This document shows, piece after piece, positions 1 to 5,082 of a stretch of 14,500 nt of DNA. The notes beneath the pieces are model-generated. The model saw nothing but the letters and a program-made list of their open reading frames with translations. It was not told where the DNA came from and did no database searches. Position 1 is the stretch's first letter. The number at the start of each line of letters is the position of its first letter. The position numbers and the translations under genes are program-made. The DNA comes from CAZYMF01 sp964648215 (lineage in GTDB: Bacteria > Desulfobacterota > Binatia > HRBIN30 > JACQVA1). The stretch spans positions 1-14,500 of the forward strand of contig CAZYMF010000121.1 of assembly GCA_964648215.1 (NCBI GenBank), written 5' to 3'.

Positions 1-716
1 TCGGTGGTGTTCACGCTCTGGCCGCCGGGTCCGGAGGAGCGGTAGACGTCGATGCGGAGGTCCTTCACCTCGTCGAGCTGCACGTCGACCTCGTCGGCTT
101 CGGGCAGCACGGCCACGGTGGCGGTGGAGGTGTGGATGCGGCCGGAGGCCTCGGTCACCGGCACCCGCTGCACCCGGTGCACGCCACCCTCGAACTTCAG
201 CTGGCTGAAGGCGCCGCGGCCCTCGATCAGGGCGATGATCTCCTTGTAGCCGCCGAGCCCGGTGGCGTTCGAGCTCATGATCTCCACGCGCCACCCGCGC
301 TCCTCGGCGAAGCGGCTGTACATGCGAAACAGATCGGCGGCGAACAAGCTCGCCTCCTCACCGCCGGGCCCGGCCCGGATCTCGAGGATGACGTTGCGCT
401 CGTCGTTGGGGTCTTTCGGGAGCAAGAGGACGCGCAGCTTTTCCTCGAGCGCTTCGCGCCGCTGGCGCAGCGCGGGCAGCTCGGCCTTGGCCAGCTCGCG
501 GATGTCCGGATCGTCCTCCTCCAGCAGCGAGCGGTGTCCCTCGATCTCCTCGCCGAGGATCTTCCACTCGCGATAGCGGGCGACGATGTCCTCCATCTCG
601 GAGCGCTCTTTGGCCAGACGGGCGTAGTCCTTCCGGTTGGCGATCAGCTCCGGATCGACGAGCCGGCGCTCCAGCTCGACATAACGACGCTCGACGTCTT
701 CCAGCTTCTGCAGCAT
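1..716 (-). CDS. prfA: Peptide chain release factor 1 (partial, C-terminus beyond left edge)
   Basis: Class I release factor. It reads UAA/UAG stop codons in the ribosomal A site and triggers peptidyl-tRNA hydrolysis. The frame is open from an ATG at 714-716 to the window edge, about 238 residues of a usual ~355-360. The N-terminus (MLQKLEDVERRYVELE) matches the usual RF1 start, followed by the charged helical domain 1. The core then contains EIRAGPGGEEASLFAADLF and FEGGVHRVQRVPVTE, and near the window edge the catalytic loop SGPGGQSVNTT, whose GGQ motif contacts the peptidyl-transferase centre (bases about 17-26). The missing part is the rest of domain 3 and the C-terminal helix. It lies 130 nt downstream of rpmE on the same strand, an order common in bacteria, but a terminator separates the two. 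I see no convincing Shine-Dalgarno before the ATG. RF2 is unlikely because the N-terminus and the spacing of conserved blocks are RF1-like. Confidence 0.96.
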   Translation of the reverse strand, partial: MLQKLEDVERRYVELERRLVDPELIANRKDYARLAKERSEMEDIVARYREWKILGEEIEGHRSLLEEDDPDIRELAKAELPALRQRREALEEKLRVLLLPKDPNDERNVILEIRAGPGGEEASLFAADLFRMYSRFAEERGWRVEIMSSNATGLGGYKEIIALIEGRGAFSQLKFEGGVHRVQRVPVTEASGRIHTSTATVAVLPEADEVDVQLDEVKDLRIDVYRSSGPGGQSVNTT

Positions 717-771
717 GGGATCAGACTCTCAGCCCGGCCCGGTCGAGGCGAGACGGCCCGGGGCTCTCGGC

Positions 772-809
772 AAAAAAAAGGGCGCAGGGGACTGGCCCCT
801 CGCCCTTTT
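772..809 (-). terminator. Rho-independent terminator between rpmE and prfA
   Basis: On the minus strand a G+C-rich hairpin is followed directly by a run of eight T. The stem is GGGCGAGGGG (bases 796-805 read in reverse complement) pairing with CCCCTGCGCCC (780-790) with one bulged base and a 5-nt loop. The T run is the complement of A772-A779. An A/T extension (776-779 with 806-809) lengthens the stem. It starts about 38 nt after the rpmE stop, so it should end the rpmE transcript. On the plus strand only four T follow, so it is mainly a minus-strand terminator. Confidence 0.88.
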
Positions 810-846
810 CATGCCGCCGGAATCGAGGGCGACCGCCCTCGACGCG

Positions 847-1062
847 CTACTGCGCTTCGGGTTGCTTGAGGCCGTACTTGCGCCGGAACCGCTCGACGCG
901 GCCGGCCGTGTCGACCAGCTTCTGCTGGCCGGTGAAGAACGGATGGCAGCTGGAGCAAATTTCGACATGGATCTCGGGAACCGTCGAGCGCGTCTCGATG
1001 ACGTGGCCGCACGAGCAGAGGATCCGAGCCGCCTGGTACTTTGGATGAATGCCTTCTTTCAT
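847..1062 (-). CDS. rpmE: 50S ribosomal protein L31, zinc-binding type
   Basis: Small large-subunit ribosomal protein bridging the central protuberance of 50S and the 30S head. It has 71 residues, the normal length. It begins MKEGIHPKYQ, the standard L31 start. Four cysteines, C16, C18, C36 and C39, form the CxC...CxxC zinc site of the C+ type, which paralogues induced under zinc starvation lack. The C-terminal part has the family block SSCHPFFTGQQKLVDTAGRV. The frame is open 18 codons further upstream, but those residues do not fit L31, and ATG 1060-1062 starts exactly at the conserved N-terminus. No clear Shine-Dalgarno is visible. A sigma70-like promoter at 1073-1101 would place the transcript start only a few bases before the ATG. 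It is followed by an intrinsic terminator, then prfA. Confidence 0.96.
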   Translation of the reverse strand: MKEGIHPKYQAARILCSCGHVIETRSTVPEIHVEICSSCHPFFTGQQKLVDTAGRVERFRRKYGLKQPEAQ

Positions 1063-1072
1063 GAGACGGCAA

Positions 1073-1101
1073 GCTATACCACCGGCCCCGAAACGAGGCA
1101 A
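1073..1101 (-). promoter_or_regulatory. Predicted sigma70-type promoter of rpmE
   Basis: Read on the minus strand, TTGCCT (complement of 1096-1101) and TATAGC (complement of 1073-1078) are separated by exactly 17 bp, with four of six matches to each consensus hexamer. The expected start would be around 1066, leaving a leader of only about 4 nt before the rpmE ATG at 1062. This fits the absence of a Shine-Dalgarno. It is a prediction from two hexamers only. Confidence 0.45.
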
Positions 1102-1102
1102 G

Positions 1103-1132
1103 CCGGGCTTTTCCACGGGGCGGGAAAGCCGG
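1103..1132. repeat. Imperfect inverted repeat (hairpin) upstream of rpmE
   Basis: CCGGGCTTTTCC (1103-1114) is complementary to GGAAAGCCGG (1123-1132) with two unpaired bases in the left arm and a loop of about 8 nt. It lies just upstream of the predicted rpmE -35 box and has no T run on either side, so it is not a typical intrinsic terminator. It could be a structured 3' end of the upstream gene's transcript or part of an rpmE leader if transcription starts further upstream. Confidence 0.5.
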
Positions 1133-1139
1133 AGAGGTC

Positions 1140-1207
1140 GAAGTCAGAGAGGCGAAAGGAGGAGGGGCCTGCGCTTTCACCTTTTCCCTCTCTGGCTTTC
1201 TGACTTC
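1140..1207. repeat. Long imperfect inverted repeat between the DUF523/DUF1722 gene and rpmE
   Basis: The outer arms GAAGTCAGA (1140-1148) and TCTGACTTC (1199-1207) are perfectly complementary over 9 bp. Complementarity continues inward with mismatches through GAGGCGAAAGG on the left and CCTTTTCCCTCTC on the right, making a hairpin of nearly 70 nt. It starts 18 nt past the stop codon of the minus-strand gene ending at 1225. There is no following T run, so if it terminates transcription it does so atypically. An intergenic palindromic repeat is the alternative. Confidence 0.6.
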
Positions 1208-1224
1208 GTGGCGCCGGTTTCATT

Positions 1225-2208
1225 TCATACGTGATTGCGGAGCATCAGCTCCTTCGGGTGCGGCTCGAGGTAGACCTGGCCCTGGAGGTAGGCGATGCCG
1301 AACCGCCGCACGTGGTGACGCACCAGGGTCAGCGGGACGACCAGCGGCACCAGCCCGGTCCGGTAGTCCTCGATCACGGCGAGGAGCTCCCGGCGTGAGT
1401 CGTCGTCGAGCTGCTGCTTGAAGTAGCCGACCATGTGCTGGAGGACGTTGGTATGTCTCTTCTTGGTGGCCAGCACCCCCAGGGTCGCCATGAACCGGGC
1501 CTCGTACCGCTCCCGCAGCTCGGCGCGCGCCATGCCCTTGGCGCCGGCCACCAGCCGGCCGAGCTCCTCGTAACCCTTGGGGGCGTGGGCCAGCAGCTGC
1601 AGCTTGTGACCGGTGTGAAACGCGACCAGGCCACCGACGGTCCAGCGGCCGGCGAAGAACGACCGCAGCCGCCGATAGGCGAACACGCGCTCGACGAAGC
1701 TCTCGCGCAGGGCCGGATCGTTGAGGCGCCCCTCCTCCTCGACCGGCAGATTCGGATAACGGCCGAGCAGCGCCTCGGCAAACAGGCCGCGGCCGGCGCG
1801 GCTCGGGACGGCGTTGCCGCCGTAGACCTTCACCCGCTCCATGCCGCAGCTGGGGGAATCCTTCTTCACGAGGTAGCCGCACAGGTCCTCGTCGGCGAGC
1901 CCGGCCACGCGCCTGGCGGCGTAGCGGCGCATCGCCTCGGTGTGGTCCTCGCCCGTCTTCGGCATGAGCAGGCGAACTTCGCCTCCCCGGCGCTCGAGGC
2001 GCAGTGTCGGCCGCGGAATGCCGAGGCCGATCTCCACCTCCGGGCACACCGGCACCCATTCGACGTAGCGGCCGAAGGTCTCGACCAGGAACCCGTCGCG
2101 TTTGTGGCCGCCGTCGTAGCGGACCTGATTGCCCAGCAAGCAAGACGAGACGCCGATGCGGATGGGCGCGTCGACGAGCGGGGAGTTGGTCGGCCGTTCT
2201 GATCTCAC
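1225..2208 (-). CDS. DUF523 (TudS-like)-DUF1722 (YbgA) fusion protein
   Basis: Two-domain protein of 327 residues. Residues about 16-150 are DUF523, with SSCLLG (C23), RYDGGHKRD (30-38), VPVCPE (C55) and KKDSPSCG (C121). Residues about 165-320 are DUF1722/YbgA, with FVERVFAYRRLR, GGLVAFHTGHKL, KKRHTNVLQHMVGYFK and the C-terminal LVVPLTLVRHHVRRF. DUF523 members include the 2-thiouracil desulfidase TudS, in which three cysteines hold a [4Fe-4S] cluster. C23, C55 and C121 are in the expected places, so an iron-sulfur desulfidase role is a reasonable inference. No substrate can be read from sequence, and the YbgA part has no settled function. The fused arrangement is common in bacteria. The start used is GTG at 2206-2208. 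It lacks a clear Shine-Dalgarno, but the frame needs a start before residue 16. It lies 58 nt downstream of the GST-like gene on the same strand. Confidence 0.88.
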   Translation of the reverse strand: MRSERPTNSPLVDAPIRIGVSSCLLGNQVRYDGGHKRDGFLVETFGRYVEWVPVCPEVEIGLGIPRPTLRLERRGGEVRLLMPKTGEDHTEAMRRYAARRVAGLADEDLCGYLVKKDSPSCGMERVKVYGGNAVPSRAGRGLFAEALLGRYPNLPVEEEGRLNDPALRESFVERVFAYRRLRSFFAGRWTVGGLVAFHTGHKLQLLAHAPKGYEELGRLVAGAKGMARAELRERYEARFMATLGVLATKKRHTNVLQHMVGYFKQQLDDDSRRELLAVIEDYRTGLVPLVVPLTLVRHHVRRFGIAYLQGQVYLEPHPKELMLRNHV

Positions 2209-2230
2209 CCGATGATTGTAGGCCGCCGGC

Positions 2231-2249
2231 GCCGACGAATACAGTCGGC
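2231..2249. repeat. Short perfect hairpin after the GST-like gene
   Basis: GCCGAC (2231-2236) and GTCGGC (2244-2249) are perfect complements around the 7-nt loop GAATACA. It lies 18 nt past the GST-like stop and upstream of the DUF523/DUF1722 start. No T run follows, so terminator strength is doubtful. It could be a weak transcript end or an RNA-stabilising stem. Confidence 0.4.
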
Positions 2250-2266
2250 TTCGCGGCCCGGCGGGC

Positions 2267-2917
2267 CTATGGAGTGCCGGCCGCCGTTTCCAGTCGGGCC
2301 ATCCACTCGGCCAGCACCGGCGCGAGAGCGGCGGGGAGATCGGCGTCGGCGAAACGGATCATCGCCAGCTGGCCGTAGAGGGCGGCGTCGGCCAGAGTCG
2401 GCTCCTCGCCGAACAGGAAGGGACGGCGTCCCAGGGTTTGCACCGTCGGTGTCAACGAGGAGCGAGCCCGGCTCACCAGCTCTCCCGTGTCCTGCTGCCA
2501 CTGCTCGACGCAGCCGCGGCCGAACTTGCGCTCCTTGACGAAGGTGAACAGGGCGCGGTCGGCCACGCGTTGGAAGCGGCGCCGGATGCCGGGCGAGGCG
2601 AGCCGGAACAGCACGTCCTCCAGCGGTCCGTCGCACCAGTCGGCATAGGCCCAGATCGGCCCCTGCCAGGGCGACGGGACGAGACGCTCGGCGGGCTCAC
2701 CGTGCAGCACTTCCACGCAGATCGCCCGCGAGTCGACGGTGACTCGCCCGGCGTCGTCGACCAGGACCGGCACCTGGATGTAGCCGTCGGTGAGCGTGGC
2801 CAGATCGGTGCGATCGCCGAAGGGCACGTCGACGGTCTCGTACGCAAGGCCCAGGAGGTCGAGCACCATCTGAGCCTTGCGGGCGTAACAGCTGTACTCG
2901 AAGCGGTAGAGTTTCAT
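2267..2917 (-). CDS. Glutathione S-transferase-like protein
   Basis: Cytosolic protein of 216 residues, the usual GST length. The N-terminal thioredoxin-like domain (1-75) starts MKLYRFEYSCYARKAQMVLD. S9 and C10 sit where bacterial GSTs carry the activating Ser/Cys. IQVPVL gives the cis-proline (P50), and VDSRAI (D62, S63) is the glutathione gamma-glutamyl site, with Asp replacing the usual Glu. The C-terminal half is helical, with the motif LFGEEPTLADAALYGQL (the conserved N-capping-box region of GST C-terminal domains, 'ptlADaal') and a tail ending AAGTP. Family members conjugate or reduce electrophiles with glutathione. The substrate cannot be told. ATG 2915-2917 begins exactly at the domain start. 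It may be co-transcribed with the DUF523/DUF1722 gene 58 nt downstream, and it is divergent from the diiron protein gene at 3092. No signal peptide is present. Confidence 0.87.
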   Translation of the reverse strand: MKLYRFEYSCYARKAQMVLDLLGLAYETVDVPFGDRTDLATLTDGYIQVPVLVDDAGRVTVDSRAICVEVLHGEPAERLVPSPWQGPIWAYADWCDGPLEDVLFRLASPGIRRRFQRVADRALFTFVKERKFGRGCVEQWQQDTGELVSRARSSLTPTVQTLGRRPFLFGEEPTLADAALYGQLAMIRFADADLPAALAPVLAEWMARLETAAGTP

Positions 2918-3091
2918 GCCGAACCCATGCCCCGGTTGTCTGCGGCCTGCAAGCGGGCCGATTCCACGGCCGTTTGCCCCGGCGCTCGCCCCGGGGCCGC
3001 CCGGCGGCTATAGATCTTGCCCTGATTGCCGGTTGCTGTAGTTTTGGGGAAAAGGGGCCGCAACCGCCACTATTTTTTTGGAGGTGACGTG
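2918..3091. other. Divergent intergenic region, possible promoter for the diiron-protein operon
   Basis: 174 bp between the GST-like start (minus) and the ferritin-like start (plus). No reading frame here resembles a protein. For the plus strand, TTGCCC (3017-3022) and TAGTTT (3039-3044) are 16 bp apart and could be a weak sigma70-type promoter. A run of T at 3072-3078 is followed by the strong Shine-Dalgarno GGAGGTGA (3080-3087), 4 nt before ATG 3092. No clear promoter for the GST-like gene was found. Confidence 0.35.
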
Positions 3092-3940
3092 ATGGCGCAC
3101 GCAATCACGATCGGATCCGAGGAGCACAAGGATCTCTTTTGCCGATTCTTCAACGAGACGCATCTGGCGTACGACCCGGAACGGATCGACTGGCCGGCGC
3201 TCGACGCAGACACGCTGGCCCGCCTGCGCGCCCTGCCCTTCTGGAACGAGGCCGTGTCGACCGAGCACGACGTGGCCCGCAAAGTCCAGGCCCTGGCACC
3301 GCTCGAGCCCGATCCGGTTCTGCGCGAGGCGATTGCGCTCCAGGGCTTCGAGGAGGGGCGGCACGCCAAGCTCATCCGCGCCCTCACCGCGCACTACCAG
3401 CTACCCGCCGATCCGCCGGCCGATCCGCCGCTACCCGCGGACATCGAGTGGGCCTTCATTCGCACCGGGTACGGCGAGTGCTTCGACTCGTTTTTCGCCT
3501 TCGGCCTGATTCAGATCGCCAAGGACTCCGGTTTCTTCCCCGAGCCGCTGATCAAGCTGTTCGAGCCGATCGTGCAGGAGGAGGCGCGCCACATCCTGTT
3601 TTTCGTCAACTGGATTGCCTACCGCCGCGCGCAGCAGACGTTGCCGCACCGGCCGCTGGACTGGTCGCGCTGCGCGATGGCGATGGCGCTGCAGGTCTGG
3701 GCACGCGTGCAGACGGCGCGGGGCGCCGCCACCGACGACTTCATGCTCAAGGGGCACGAGGCGATCAGTATGGACATCTCGCCCCGCAGCTTCATCGAGC
3801 TGTGCCTGCGGGAGAACGACCGGCGGCTGCGCCCGTACGACCCGCGGCTGCTGCGGCCGCGCTTCGTGCCCACCGTGGCCCGCGCCGCCCTCGGCGCGCT
3901 GAGCTTGCCGGCCAGGCTCAGCGGCAAGGCGGATGGCTGA
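3092..3940 (+). CDS. Ferritin-like diiron carboxylate protein
   Basis: Helical protein of 282 residues with a complete E-ExxH-E-ExxH iron set. The residues are E58 (in TEHDVARK), E88 and H91 (in FEEGRHAK), E129 (in YGECFDSF) and E164 and H167 (in QEEARHIL), spaced as in the four-helix bundle of ferritin-like oxidases, oxygenases and rubrerythrin relatives. Such proteins bind two irons and usually activate O2 or peroxide. The substrate is not evident, and a storage role is less likely given the length. The start is ATG 3092, supported by GGAGGTGA at 3080-3087. The frame is open to 3026, but the extra residues have no family likeness. A 12-bp tandem duplication at 3407-3430 encodes an ADPPADPP loop between helices. 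Its last 8 nt overlap the start of the hydrolase gene, so the two are surely translated from one mRNA. No signal peptide; cytoplasmic. Confidence 0.85.
   Translation: MAHAITIGSEEHKDLFCRFFNETHLAYDPERIDWPALDADTLARLRALPFWNEAVSTEHDVARKVQALAPLEPDPVLREAIALQGFEEGRHAKLIRALTAHYQLPADPPADPPLPADIEWAFIRTGYGECFDSFFAFGLIQIAKDSGFFPEPLIKLFEPIVQEEARHILFFVNWIAYRRAQQTLPHRPLDWSRCAMAMALQVWARVQTARGAATDDFMLKGHEAISMDISPRSFIELCLRENDRRLRPYDPRLLRPRFVPTVARAALGALSLPARLSGKADG
3407..3430 (+). repeat. 12-bp tandem duplication inside the diiron-protein gene
   Basis: Two adjacent exact copies of GCCGATCCGCCG encode ADPPADPP. This lengthens the loop between the second and third iron-ligand helices by four residues and keeps the frame. 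Confidence 0.85.
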
Positions 3941-5030
3941 GATCGCCGACGACGAGGCGTGCTATCTGCGAGCCGCTCTGCACGCCGCGGGCGCGGCGCG
4001 TAGCTTTCTGGCCTGGATGGAATATGCCGGGGAGCGCCTGGCGCCCGAGCGCTCCTCGGTTCTCGCCGAGGAGACCGAGCGCACCTACGGACCTCCGTTC
4101 CGCGCCGCGCGCGCCGCGCTCGCGGCGGCCCCCGCCCCGGCCGCCCTCGCCGGCTTCGCCCAGGGCTTCGGCGACGGCTTCGCTCACGCCGAGAGGGCCT
4201 GCGCGCTGTTCGCGTCCTTCGCCGGCGCTCCCCCGATGGAGCGGATCCCGCGAATCCTGACCGCGATGCACGAGGTCGCCCAGGCGCAGGAGAGCTTCTA
4301 CTTCTTTCGCCGTGCGCTGCCGCCGTTCGAGGGCTACTGGTGGCTGCCCGGTCAAGAGGGCGAGGACCTGGCCCCGCGGCGCGGCGACGACGGCTCGCCG
4401 CCCACCGGCGTCGTTCACGTCTCCGCCGGCGGGCATCACGGCGGCTTCGCCCTCTACGTGCCCGAGAGCTACACCGACGAGCGCGCCTGGCCGGTCATCG
4501 TCGCGCTCCACGGCGGCTCCGGCAACGGCCGCGACTTCCTGTGGACCTGGCTGCGGGAGGCGAAGAGTCTAGGCTACCTGTTGGTGGCGCCGACCGCCGT
4601 GGCGGACACGTGGAGCGAAGTCGACGATCAGGGCCTGCTGGAGATCCTCGGCTGGCTCGGGCGGCAGTACCGCGTCGACGGCGGGCGTGTGCTGCTCACC
4701 GGCCTGTCCGACGGCGCCACCTTCGCCCTGCTCTACGGGCTGGCGCATCCCGAAGTCTATCGCGCCCTGGCGCCGCTGTGCGGTGTTCTCCATCCCGCCA
4801 ACGAGGCCATCGGCAACCTCGGGCGGGCCCGCGACGTGCCCATCTATCTCGTCCACGGCGCGCTCGATTTTCTGTTTCCCGTCGAGCTGGCGCGGATCGC
4901 CCGCGACAAGCTCGCCGCGGCCGGGGCCGCTCTCGCGTACCGCGAGCTGCCCGAGCTCTCGCACACCTATCCGCGCTCGGAGAACGTCCGCATCCTGAGC
5001 TGGTTCGCGGCGCTGCCCGCCCGCGACTGA
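3933..5030 (+). CDS. Alpha/beta-hydrolase (esterase/phospholipase type) with N-terminal helical extension
   Basis: 365-residue protein in two parts. Residues 1 to about 155 are mostly Ala/Glu-rich helices (AALHAAGAARSFLAWMEYAG, FAQGFGDGFAHAERACALF) that I cannot assign to a family. Residues about 158-362 form an alpha/beta-hydrolase of the dienelactone hydrolase/phospholipase-carboxylesterase/poly(hydroxyalkanoate) depolymerase type. The oxyanion-hole strand is VIVALHGGSGNG (188-199), the nucleophile elbow GLSDGA has S259, the acid is D312 in GALDFLFP, and the base is H344 in LSHTYP. The triad is complete, so esterase activity is likely, but the substrate is unknown. There is no signal peptide, so it is cytoplasmic. 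ATG 3933 lies inside the end of the diiron-protein gene (8-nt overlap ATGGCTGA), which indicates translational coupling and a shared role. It is convergent with the acylase gene, 52 nt away, with only a weak 6-bp stem (5032-5037/5057-5062) between them. Confidence 0.83.
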   Translation: MAEIADDEACYLRAALHAAGAARSFLAWMEYAGERLAPERSSVLAEETERTYGPPFRAARAALAAAPAPAALAGFAQGFGDGFAHAERACALFASFAGAPPMERIPRILTAMHEVAQAQESFYFFRRALPPFEGYWWLPGQEGEDLAPRRGDDGSPPTGVVHVSAGGHHGGFALYVPESYTDERAWPVIVALHGGSGNGRDFLWTWLREAKSLGYLLVAPTAVADTWSEVDDQGLLEILGWLGRQYRVDGGRVLLTGLSDGATFALLYGLAHPEVYRALAPLCGVLHPANEAIGNLGRARDVPIYLVHGALDFLFPVELARIARDKLAAAGAALAYRELPELSHTYPRSENVRILSWFAALPARD

Positions 5031-5082
5031 AACGGCGTGGCCGCGGATCCTGTGCGCGCCGTGAGGCCGACGTCAACGCTGG

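Noticed and set aside
715..1203. Plus-strand frame across rpmE and the terminator
   Set aside because: It runs through a terminator and antisense to a certain ribosomal protein gene; composition is unconvincing.
3139..4260. 373-codon plus-strand open frame overlapping the diiron protein and hydrolase genes in another frame
   Set aside because: Its Arg/Ala/Pro-rich translation has no domain, and both overlapped genes have intact catalytic residues.
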